This document shows, one piece after another, positions 23,161 through 32,643 of a DNA stretch of 64,000 nucleotides. The notes beneath the pieces are model-generated. The model was not told the DNA's origin. It made no database searches and saw only the letters and a program-made list of their open reading frames with translations. The first letter of the stretch is position 1; each line of letters starts with the position of its first letter. Position numbers and translations under genes: made by a program. The stretch comes from Blattamonas nauphoetae (Eukaryota > Preaxostyla > Oxymonadida). The stretch is from contig JARBJD010000151.1 in assembly GCA_033064195.1 (NCBI GenBank), positions 1 to 64,000 on the forward strand, in the 5' to 3' direction.

Positions 23161-25875
23161 TCAAAGAATTGCTGGTGGAGATTTGACTCTGAGATAGGAA
23201 TGAAGTTGGAGGACGAGTTTTCTTTTCCCTGGTAGTCGGCCATGCATTACGGTCAATAACTGATTTACTCGATTGGAGATGGATTCCGAATCGCTCTCAT
23301 CTGTTGACCCCGACAGTGAATCGCCATTATCGGTGGAATTGGGATCAAGGATCGAAGCTACATCGTCAAACTCTTCGTCATGACTGTGACTGAAGGAATC
23401 AGAAGATTCGCTGCTGTCGTCCGGAAGAATTTTCCTTTCACGTGTCACACTCACACTGGACTGGCCTCCACGTCTCTCTGTGAGCTTTTCAAGCTTCCTG
23501 AACGTCATTGCCCTCCTCTTTTCTGTTCTGATCCTGCGTGCAGATTCTTTCTCATCTTTAAGACGTTCACGAGCAGCGAGATGGTCACACCAACAACGAA
23601 GGAAAGATTGATCTGCGAGAACATGTCCACTGATTGGAAATGATGCAGACGGTTTGAGTGGTTTGATTGAGTCGATGTCTTCGACTTGAAATGCGTCCCA
23701 GTCATCAAGATGACTCGCTTTTATCCGATTGACCCAATTCGGATCAGGAGAATCGTCGGAATTGTCTGGGAACTCATCATCGTCCGTGTTGTGATTGGAT
23801 CTAGACTGTTTCCACTCCTCGAACGACTGCCCTGTATTTCTCAGACTGTTGAGCATTTTTGTTGGAGGCCTGAGGATGAGGCCGCATTTTCAAACCCTTT
23901 TCTGATATAGTCAGCTTGAAGTGCCTTCGTTACCGCAATGTCGATTTGGTTCATGAAGGTGTTCAATTGTGTCTGGTCCCGTTTGTTCTTTGGGAGGCTG
24001 ACAGCCTTTAGAGCTCTCTTCCATTCTTTGTTGACCACCTGGTCTAACGGCTGAAGAAACTCGGATGTGTGAGAAGGCAGCACTATTACGTCAACGTTGC
24101 GAGCAGCTAGCCACGCCATTAGTTCAGGTTGAGAATGGGAATTGTGACCGTCTAAAATGATAAGTGCACGTTCGGAGGACGATAGGTTCTGTAAGTGAGA
24201 ATCAGGAAGGAAAGGATGATGTTGGATCAATGGTTGTTCGTTCCTCATCAGTCCCATTTGTCCGCCAACACTTCCTGTCAGCGTCTGTTCGTTCCTCATC
24301 AGTCCCATTTGTCCGCCAACACTTCCTGTCAGCGTCTGTTCGTTCCTCATCAGTCCCATTTGTCCGCCAACACTTCCTGTCAGCGTCTGTTCGTTCCTCA
24401 TCAGTCCCATTTGTCCGCCAACACTTCCTGTCAGCGTCTGTTCGTTCCTCATCAGTCCCATTTGTCCGCCAACACTTCCTGTCAGCGTCTGTTCGTTCCT
24501 CATCAGTCCCATTTGTCCGCCAACACTTCCTGTCAGCGTCTGTTCGTTCCTCATCAGTCCCATTTGTCCGCCAACACTTCCTGTCAGCGTCTGTTCGTTC
24601 CTCATCAGTCCCATTTGTCCGCCAACACTTCCTGTCAGCGTCTGTTCGTTCCTCATCAGTCCCATTTGTCCGCCAACACTTCCTGTCAGCGTCTGTTCGT
24701 TCCTCATCAGTCCCATTTGTCCGCCAACACTTCCTGTCAGCGTCTTTCTCAAGTTCGTCGATTCAACTTGCTCTTCCTCCTCTTTCTTCTGACTCGTCGT
24801 TTCCCCATTCTGCCTTCCTTCGCCTCTGTCGTCTGGACACGTCCCCCTTCTGTCACGATTCTCTTTTCCATTCTCTCCTTTCTTTTGAGGAGGCAACCAC
24901 GCATAGGGAACATAATCCATTTCGATTTCTGAACTTCCTTCAACTCTTTTCCGAGGACTTCGCTTCTTCGGACTTGCCTTCTCCTGCGCCATTCTCTTCT
25001 CGTGTTCGTAATGCTCAGCAATGTGATCTTGTCTGACACGTTCTATCTCTGGGTACACTTGTGTCTTGAGAATCCAAGCGAACGCCTCCTGTGTCATCCA
25101 ACCTCTAGGAGTGTGGGTGACCGTATATTTTCTGTACTTGAAATCAATGAGACGTGGTATGTCCATATCTGGGGAAAGAGTAAATGAATTTTGAAAGAGA
25201 GGCCGGAGGCGGCGCATACGAACAACGCCGTCATCTTGGACATAGGTTTGGTTTCGATAACGTAGAATTTGCCGCTTCGTGTTGAGCCAATACACTTTGA
25301 TGGTCGGAATGCTTTGGATTGTAGGCTGGTCTCATCCATTTGGAGGATGAGATCAGGGTGGTAGCGATGTGTTTCCACCAGTTTGAGTAGTTTTTGAAGG
25401 AACGGAACAACGTTGTTGAGTGTTGAGGCGTTGAATCGTGCCTCATCGATTGGAGTTGGTACGATTGAGCGAACGGACGTGTGGCGTTTTAGGAATCGAT
25501 AAATCCACGTTCGGCAGGGATAGCGAAGAGTTGATGAAACCGTCCCTCGACGAAGTCGAATTCGATAGGCCTCGAAAATAATCAAAAAAAGAACCAGACC
25601 AATTTTTGGACTTTCTTATATGTTGGATAATTTTCATTAAACTCTCTCCGCTGGATGGCTTCTAGAAGAGTTTCTTCTTCCCTGTTCGTCAGATAGGGAG
25701 GATTTCCTACGATCCCGGGCTCACGGCACTCCATGAGCGCTCGTGCTCTTCGCTTTTCTTGCATTTTCTTTGCATTTGGAGATTGAATCGATGATCTTTG
25801 TCTTTTATACTTGAAAATTGGAGTGTGCGAGATGGAATCTGACGTTGGATCGTCTATATAACTGGTATCAGACAT
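23161..25875 (-). pseudogene. pogo/Tigger-type DDE transposase with in-frame repeat block, frameshifted
   Basis: Read from an ATG at 25875. A helix-turn-helix N-terminus (NREEETLLEAIQRREF) is followed by a second DNA-binding part (RTWIYRFLKRH). The first catalytic aspartate is in LILQMDETSLQSKA. The second is in LIILDGHNSHS and the third in LPSHTSEFLQPLDQVV, so the DDE_1 triad is present. Between the first and second aspartates sits a block of ten 17-residue repeats. The frame changes in at least three places: near 25585-25600, near 25150-25200 and near 23850. An acidic, coiled C-terminal tail follows at 23161-23856. The changes could be errors of decay or unrecognised introns; I favour decay. 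Confidence 0.75.
24235..24745. repeat. 51-bp minisatellite, 10 units, inside the transposase frame
   Basis: Ten virtually identical units of 51 bp, encoding on the minus strand LTGSVGGQMGLMRNEQT repeats. The length of 51 keeps the frame. Near-perfect identity implies recent expansion or homogenisation. It lies between the first and second catalytic aspartates of the DDE domain. Confidence 0.95.
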
Positions 25876-25945
25876 GAGAGATAGAATCGTTCCCTTAATC
25901 ACTGAATTTTAGATAAATATGTAAAAAGTGACATGCATTACTATC

Positions 25946-26197
25946 AAACATGAAAATAGATTACCCAATAACTCTGAAAACCCACTTTCTCTCATGATTA
26001 ACTGCATCTCTTCTCTCATTTTTTCGTGAATGTTGATCGGGCCCATCGTTTTGATCATTCCGTAGTAAATCATCTTTTTCTCAGGCTGGAGGAATTTGTC
26101 AACTCTATCATTTCACACTATTGATATTCGCCATGTTCTTTATCAAATCAGAGAAAAGCACTAATTGTTGACATGGAACTAATTGGTGACACCACTA
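25946..26197 (-). repeat. Right terminal inverted repeat of the pogo-like element
   Basis: The inverted copy of 16974-17225. The transposase start at 25875 lies just inside it, so this repeat probably carries the transposase promoter. Confidence 0.85.
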
Positions 26198-26200
26198 TAA

Positions 26201-26652
26201 AATCAACCAATTGAATATGCAATAGATAGTGTATGCTTCGTTTTGAGAGAATTATGAACAATGAGGTGGACAGAGTGACGAGTGGTGGTGAAAACTTCGT
26301 AGTGAGTGCGAAATGGTTCGCCGACAACTTCCTAAATATACAATCGATTTCTTTCAAATTTGCTCAAATTGTTTATTTTTTCACACTATGCAAATTGGTG
26401 AAAACGCCATCTCGATATGATGGATGGTTGGGGAGATGTGTCCAACCCAAAATTTGCAGATCGTCACCAAATCAGTATGAAATGGTCGCTTTTGACCAGA
26501 TTATTTTCGTAAATAACCACTTCAGACGATTTATTAGTTATTAAAATGCATTTCCAAAAATTTTGACAAAAAGGATCATAGTGTGAAATGGGGAACCACT
26601 GGAGGGCCAAAATTTGACCCTTTTTGGAAATTTGCTCCTTTTTGGAACAAGG
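26201..26652. other. AT-rich filler between element and host gene
   Basis: No gene or recognised repeat end. It replaces, together with the 9.2-kb element, about 616 bp that the intact paralogue has at 5003-5618. It could be the remnant of an older insertion. TTTTTGGAAATTTG and TTTTTGGAACAAGG form a short direct repeat at its right border. Confidence 0.45.
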
Positions 26653-28122
26653 GTATTCTGTCCCCCAATCAAGTCGTCCTTCTACTGTCAATGGATGAAG
26701 TGGTGCTTCTCCAACAAGAGTCGTCAAGTTCGAGCGAGTCAGCGAGATGTTGAAAGGAGTGTTCGCTCCATTTCGGATCAGCATCGAATAACTCCCAGAG
26801 CCCAAATTCATCCCACGAAGAATAATTCTTGTTGTGTTCACATCTTTCAGACTGCATTCAGCTGCGATAATTTGGAGGGAACTCAGATAGTTCGAAGGCA
26901 TCGACGACGCGTAGACTTCATAATCGGCAGGTGGAAGAACTCCATCATCGTCAGACGACACAGCTGTTGATCCGAATTTCGATGTGTGCGAGTTGCTCCC
27001 AAACTGAACATGAACCAGACGAGGCACATTCGATCCTTTCAGCAGTATCCCCATCGTTCCCTTCACTTCCTCGCTCGCTGTTGCTGTCACTGTCGCTGTC
27101 CCTTCACTGATCGACACTTCAACTGTCGCTGTCGGAGTCGATTCGAGTTCAGGAACAAGATGACTCACATCAACCCAACTATCGCCACGGCTTTGATAGA
27201 CATTTGGTCTGTCTGAAGTGGAGTCGCAGAACCTGACAGTGTCTTCAGAAATGATTGTAGTATGCATCGAACCAAACCAAACATCGTTTGTTTTCGAATC
27301 TTGCGAAGAGCACCCGCGGAATTGGAGGAAGGAGAGATCAATTGATTTGACTGAATTGAGTGCCATTGCACCTGCTCTAATGGCAGAGTAGCATGCAACA
27401 AAAGCGCAGTTGGAGAGAGTGACGAGGGAGGGGTTCGAGAGTGAGAGGGCCGCGTCATAGTTCTGCGATTTGCTTTTTTCGAAGAAACAGTCAGAGACGG
27501 TCACTGTTGAATAGGAAGAGCAGTAGACACTCCCTCCAAAAGCTCCACCGAGTCCCATTGTCGCGCATTCCACAAAGGAAGACGAAGAGAGCGAGATGTG
27601 GCAATCTGATGCACTATCCCAAACACAAACCGCTCCTCCATTGTCGTTTTCCCCCATGCTTCGGCAGACGTGGAAGAAGCACTGAGTGATCGTCAGCGAT
27701 GACTGGGCGTGTTTCAAATAGATCGCAGATCCACCATCGTAGCCACCTGTTCCAAGCCTGGTCATGTCGTTGAAAGTGCAGAGAGTGAACTTCACAGATG
27801 TCATTCCTGTTGATGTTACTTCGGTTCGCTTGATGATGCCGGATTGGGTGATGTTTTCGTGTTTGATGTCGATTTCATCGTTCGAGGTGCGAACACAAGA
27901 AGAGAACGAACTGTTCGCACAAAGAACATTGAACCCCAAACCAGTCCCACACAATCCTGTCCCCATGTCGTGGTTCGTGCTCCTTGAAACTCTGCTCCCA
28001 ATCACTCGCTCCCACACACAACTCCCCACTCCCAAACTCTTCCTCCTTCCACTCCCATCCACAGAACTGCTCGTCACATTTAAAATATCGCTCGATCTCA
28101 ATTCTGTCGAGATCTCTCCAAT
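26653..28122 (-). pseudogene. Split beta-helix/pseudokinase gene, segment 2
   Basis: About 490 codons matching the intact paralogue from IGEISTELRS to GRLDWGTEY. It covers the first beta-helix region, with strands such as TLCTF, TQCFFHVC, SSSSFVEC, SDCFFEKS and SNCAFVAC, and the first Ig-like part. Both ends are cut: a DDE transposon begins at 28123, and AT-rich filler begins below 26653. The frame within the segment is open throughout, so the insertions are recent relative to point decay. Confidence 0.82.
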
Positions 28123-29760
28123 CCGTGAGTGATCATCCATATGACAAGATGATCACTCCCTTGACTTTTTAAGAGCCATTTTCTCCTTATATTTTCCCGA
28201 AAACCGCATAAATGATCAAAAATATGTTCTGTCGTAAGAAATTATCATTGGAAAGTGTGAATGGTTACAGCTTGTATTGGTGGGTCCAGCGTGCGGGAAA
28301 CTGTGCCCGATTTACGAAACCAAAAATGGGGCTTTGATCAGTTTCCTCTTTCTCCTTCCTTGTGTCCTCTTCGTCTGGAATGCAATGTGATTCCATATCA
28401 CTAAACGTTGCATCGTTCAATTCTACGGTCTGTTTGCCTCTTTTCTCTTTGATTCGGAATCCAGCGTTCTGGAAAGCCAACCGATTCTTCTTCTCATCGG
28501 TACAACTGGTTAATGTGAGAGCTGCTTCCCTAAATCGGTGTGTTTGTGTGGTCGCATTGTGTATCTCACTGTCTTTTCTTTCCATCTGTTTTAGAGCAGT
28601 GAATGTCAGCTGATCGCACGGCTGCGTCAAATGAGAGGACGCAGGCGGGAACGTAAAGAGAATGATGTTATTGACCGCGAGGTTTGTCTTAATGTCGCTT
28701 GTTTTATGGATTTCTAGGTTATCTGCGAGCAGGACAGCGGTATTCTCCAGCAAACCTTGTTGAATCCGAACAGATCGAACATGAGGAATGAAATGATCAT
28801 TGATCCAACGATGATATTTATCGGCTTGAATCAGTCCACTGGAACTAACGTTGACATTCGCATCAATATTGCCTTTTTTGACTTCGGGGAGGACTTTTGG
28901 ATCTAGTTTCTCCGCCTTGACTACTATCAGTGGTTTGACAGGCTTGCCTTGAAACGGAATACAAGCAAGCATTCCAGTCACCTTTTTGCTGGAACTATCC
29001 TTAAACTTTGGGTTTGCAGTTTCTTTGTTCACGACAACTTTTTTTGTTCCAACCGATGGTGCCTTTCTCAGGAGGCTTTCATCACAATTAAACAGAAGGC
29101 GTGGATGGACGCCGACCACAGACTGTTGAAGGCGTGCTTTGTATTTTCGTATCATTTTTTTCTGTAGGCGAGATCTTGAACTTTCCATTGGTTTTGCGAC
29201 TGTTCGTTTTAACGTCTTTTTATGCCTGTTTAGGAAACGGCAAACCCATCCCTGGGTCACAACCATGCGGAATTTTGACTTGACCATCTTGATTATACCC
29301 ACCCTGCCGATTGGTTTGTGACAGTTCGCAAGGGCACAAATTTCATGTACGAGCTCTTTTTCTTGTTCATCAGTCAGCTTTCGGTCAGTTGGCATCAACC
29401 CCAATCTTCGCTTGTTTCTTTGTGCCCGGAGATGCCAAACGAATTGACGTGTTGAACGGAATACCCAAGCTACGTCAGCTATGAACGCTTTGCCCAGACA
29501 ATACTGTGGCCAGTTGTCGAAGGCGAACAGCAAACAGTCAGAACGTGTTGACGGCCGTTTCCGAGAAAGAAGATTGTACGCTCGTCCGCCCAGGTCTTTC
29601 CCAAACATTTCTTTGCACCTCCCAAGTATATCCTTTCGGTTGAGTTCCCAATAACTTTCGTTTGTTTTATTTTCCATAAAAATGGTTGAAAAAGAGAGAA
29701 AACGAAGTGCCGGAAAAGTGAAGTGGATGATCATTTTAACTGCAGGCTGATCACCAACGG
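28123..29760. mobile_element. DDE_1-type DNA transposon, 1.64 kb, 3-bp duplication
   Basis: The ends CCGTGAGTGATCATCC and, inverted, CCGTTGGTGATCAGCC are imperfect inverted repeats with a second GATCA motif about 20 bp inside each. Host AAT is duplicated (28120-28122 and 29761-29763), judged against the uninterrupted sequence near 7065-7095. The element carries a single full-length transposase frame and looks the most intact of all transposons here. Confidence 0.82.
28265..29734 (-). CDS. DDE_1-family transposase
   Basis: About 490 residues from the ATG at 29734; an ATG at 29676 (MENKTNESYW) is an alternative start. The frame stays open upstream into host sequence, but that part is out of the host frame and is not used. 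An N-terminal HTH-like half leads to VTQGWVCRFLNRHKK, a typical second HTH of pogo/jerky-type transposases. The catalytic core shows LLFNCDESLL, AVLLADNLEIHKT and FTFPPASSHLTQPCDQL, giving the D-D-D triad in DDE_1 spacing. The C-terminus is charged. It would bind the GATCA-bearing ends and cut and paste the element. Its frame is intact, so the enzyme may still be active. Confidence 0.85.
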   Translation of the reverse strand: MIIHFTFPALRFLSFSTIFMENKTNESYWELNRKDILGRCKEMFGKDLGGRAYNLLSRKRPSTRSDCLLFAFDNWPQYCLGKAFIADVAWVFRSTRQFVWHLRAQRNKRRLGLMPTDRKLTDEQEKELVHEICALANCHKPIGRVGIIKMVKSKFRMVVTQGWVCRFLNRHKKTLKRTVAKPMESSRSRLQKKMIRKYKARLQQSVVGVHPRLLFNCDESLLRKAPSVGTKKVVVNKETANPKFKDSSSKKVTGMLACIPFQGKPVKPLIVVKAEKLDPKVLPEVKKGNIDANVNVSSSGLIQADKYHRWINDHFIPHVRSVRIQQGLLENTAVLLADNLEIHKTSDIKTNLAVNNIILFTFPPASSHLTQPCDQLTFTALKQMERKDSEIHNATTQTHRFREAALTLTSCTDEKKNRLAFQNAGFRIKEKRGKQTVELNDATFSDMESHCIPDEEDTRKEKEETDQSPIFGFVNRAQFPARWTHQYKL

Positions 29761-30519
29761 AATCACCCCAATCTTCGCGTTGTCCGACCCTGACCACTGT
29801 GACTTCCCAGCAAACGAAAAAAGAGGGCCAGTTCCAACAGTAAAGTGCGTCGAATCGAACGAAAGTCCAACTCCAACAATCTCCTCCCTTTCCACCAATC
29901 CACCACTCCATCCCTCCTCATCTCCCATCCAGTCTTCATTGTTCTTGTTCAGGTGTCCATAGCCTCTCCCAACAAGTGGAAGGACCACATTTCGTGTCGA
30001 CGATTTGTGACTGCTCCCAACGATCACAATCCGGCTCGACCCACTTCCAACTACGTCCGCAAGCACAAATCCAGAACATTCCATGTTTGACAAGATTTCG
30101 CTGTCAAGAACCTCCACGGACGACCCAACAACCAAACAGATTGTTGTTCCAGCCATTCCCGCGTCCAGTCCAAATGATCGCATCGTCAACGAAGTATTCT
30201 GCACCCCCATCATCCATCGTTCAACACCCGTGTCTTTTATTGGCGTTCCGTTTGCTGTTTCATCCGTATTACGATGTCGATCTTTTAGCACATTCGCTCG
30301 ATGCGTCAGCCCTGTCTTGTTTCCATGAAGTTCCACTGATTTCGAGACAATATCAATCCCATTTGTCCAATAGAATCCATCATCAAATGATAGTCTTCTC
30401 AATTCTGAGTTTGAGGTTGAATTGGGTTCGATAAGTTTCTTCTCAAAGACAATGTTAAAATCTTGGGAGCGGTCACCTGCACAATACAAGATGTGACAGA
30501 TGAATAGCAATAACAGCAT
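29761..30519 (-). pseudogene. Split beta-helix/pseudokinase gene, segment 1 (N-terminal)
   Basis: I start it at the ATG at 30519, giving MLLLLFICHILYCAG, a good signal peptide. It continues with FDDGFYWTNGIDIVSKSVEL and the conserved N-terminal region, very like the intact paralogue's residues 20-255. It ends at 29761, where the DDE transposon enters. The 280 bp upstream, up to the hAT nest at 30812, is AT-rich and should hold the promoter. I see no diagnostic motif there. Confidence 0.82.
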
Positions 30520-31126
30520 TGGAGGATACACTTTCTGCGATTCAAAGGAAATGAAAGACACGATGAAAAGATCCTACCCATAGAACGTGATGAGTATCTC
30601 TGGCACCAGAGGAATCGTTCTTCATTGACTTTTTCGCTGAGGTGAATGAACTGGGAGAAAACAGGATTCCTATTACGACAGTTTGACTGAAGAAGAAAGA
30701 GATTGGAGATATCAATCAATGGGACGATCAATCCTTTGTCGAAAAGATCGATCATTCGTTGAACATATCCTAGATTGTTTTGTTTAAAAAATGAAATCTG
30801 AGACAATGGGGTATACTTATACATGGGTGACTAGGAGAAAAGCCGTGTCAGTAGTCAGTCCCTTTTTTGACTTCACACTTTGGGTCTGATCAATCCATCA
30901 TGATGTGTTCCATCACTTATGTTTCACTGTATGTATCACTCTTGTTTTCACTCTATTTCCATCGAAATCTTCTCGTTTTCTCTTCATCGATGCTGCGACA
31001 AAGCTGAATATTGAAGTGATCAAACTCACTCTCGATCGCAGCACTATGGCTAGCGAATGTACTTTTCTCGCATCTTAGTTTGTTTATTGATCTCACAACC
31101 ACACTCACCCTCACCAGAAATCGATC

Positions 31127-32106
31127 GTGTGGCATCCTCACAATCATAAATGGAGATGTTGCCAAAGGATCACACTTCATGGATCACAGAGTCTCATCAT
31201 TCCGACAGGAGAGTCACTTTCCATCAAGGACCAAAAGTTTCTCAACATTCAAAGGATCTCTGGAGCTACTGCCATCCTGGAGAGCTCTTCCTCCTGGGAG
31301 TCCATCTTCCTGTGCAACGTCTCATTCAACAGTTAATCATATTCCAGTGGTGCTTCCTCCGTGTTCATTAGCCGTTCCACCGAGTTCGCAGAAGAATTTG
31401 TCGTCTTCCATCCAGTTCATGTTCATGAATCTTCCGCTGGTAAACTCTTCTCTCTCCTCATATCTGGACCTTAACTCCCAGCCTCAGTCACTACAGAATC
31501 GTTTCATAATACAATTTCCGTGTATGATAATCTCACTAAGGACCATATTCTCGCCGTTCGACGTGGGGAACTTGATGGTCGCGAACTACTTCGTCCACGA
31601 CACCCTCACCGACACCTTCATCCTTGTCGGCGAGGACTTCGGCGTGCCTATCACGGGAGGTTCCTTCGCTGGCACTCTGCCCGAATTCAACGAGATCCGC
31701 CCGGCCGACGAGTTCCGCATCTCTGGCTGTGCTTCTCCCGTCAGCACGCCCATCTCGCTCCTCTCATTCGATCACAAATACGCAGAGGGCGAGCTGTTTA
31801 TGAAGACGGGGTACTTCCACCATCCTTCGTGCGAGCTGAAGCGGCTCCCTTGCGACACTCTCACGGATGGCTTGGATCGTGCCGAGGACCACGGACAGCA
31901 TCCTGTGCACGTGGAAGGGATGTTTGAACTGAACACAACAGTGTGGATCGGACAGAGTCTGCACATCAACAATGGATCCCACTCAGCGATGCCACCTTCA
32001 CCTTCGTCTTCCACTCCTGCAAGTCTCTCCGCGTCGAAGGGTCCGCAACGGATCTCCGTTTCTCTCGCTCCTCCCTCTGGAAGGCGTCGATGGTGTTCGG
32101 GGCTAA
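31127..32106 (+). pseudogene. Captured host beta-helix gene piece in the inner hAT element
   Basis: In successive frames the plus strand gives ITLHGSQSLIIPTGESLS, KFLNIQRISGATAILESS and SWESIFLCNVSFNS, which are beta-helix style strands with the FxxCxVSF turn. Next comes a more GC-rich stretch with NLMVANYFVHDTLTDTF and GGSFAGTLPEFNEIRPADEF. The frames change, so it is no longer one gene unless introns are present. The GC content is higher than that of the surrounding transposon, which supports capture from a host gene. No close relative is in this window. Confidence 0.5.
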
Positions 32107-32388
32107 TCAGCAGGCGAGAGTAAGCACGACGCGGAGAAGATGGAAGAGAGTGAGCACGACGCGGAGAAGATGGAGGAGAGTGAGCACGACGCGGAGAAGA
32201 TGGAGGAGAGTGAGCACGACGCGGAGAAGATGGAGGAGAGTGAGCACGACGCGGAGAAGATGGAGGAGAGTGAGCACGACGCGGAGAAGATGGAGGAGAG
32301 TGAGCACGACGCGGAGAAGATGGAGGAGAGTGAGCACGACGCGGAGAAGATGGAGGAGAGTGAGCACGACGCGGAGAAGATGGAGAAG
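32107..32388. repeat. 30-bp minisatellite, about 9 units
   Basis: Near-identical units with GAGAGTGAGCACGACGCGGA and GAAGATGGAG. On the plus strand they encode ESEHDAEKME decapeptides and continue into diverged units up to 32460. It directly follows the captured host piece. It could be part of that gene or an expansion within the transposon. Confidence 0.92.
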
Positions 32389-32643
32389 GGTGAGCTCGAT
32401 GCTGAAACCATTGGGAGGAGTGAACACGAAGCTGAAGCGATCGTGGAGAGTGGGCACGCTTAGGAAGTCTCATTCTTCGTTTTTTTAAGTTCGTCACTTC
32501 ATCGACTTCTCTTTGTTCTCTTCTCTTTCGTCATTCAACCGCTCTTCATGTGAAAGAATCGAATCAAAACCAAGAAATAGTGAGATGTGAATGATAAAAA
32601 ACCCAAAAATGGAGATGTAATCAGCTGATGAGTGTAAAATCCA

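Larger units (their letters stand above)
16974..26197. mobile_element. pogo-like DNA transposon, 9.2 kb, with 252-bp inverted repeats
   Basis: 16974-17225 and 25946-26197 are inverted copies, starting TAGTAGTGTCACCAATTAG on the left. The flanks fit a TAA duplication (16971-16973 and 26198-26200), or a TA duplication if the element is taken as two bases shorter at each end. A DDE_1-type transposase is read on the minus strand from next to the right repeat. The left half is a 4.4-kb satellite of 40-bp units. The element is about four times longer than usual for this superfamily because of its internal repeats. Confidence 0.8.

Noticed and set aside
24164-25036. Plus-strand frames with SVRSSSVPFVRQHFLSA-type repeats
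   Set aside because: They are antisense readings of the 51-bp repeat inside the transposase, whose minus-strand frame has catalytic motifs on both sides.
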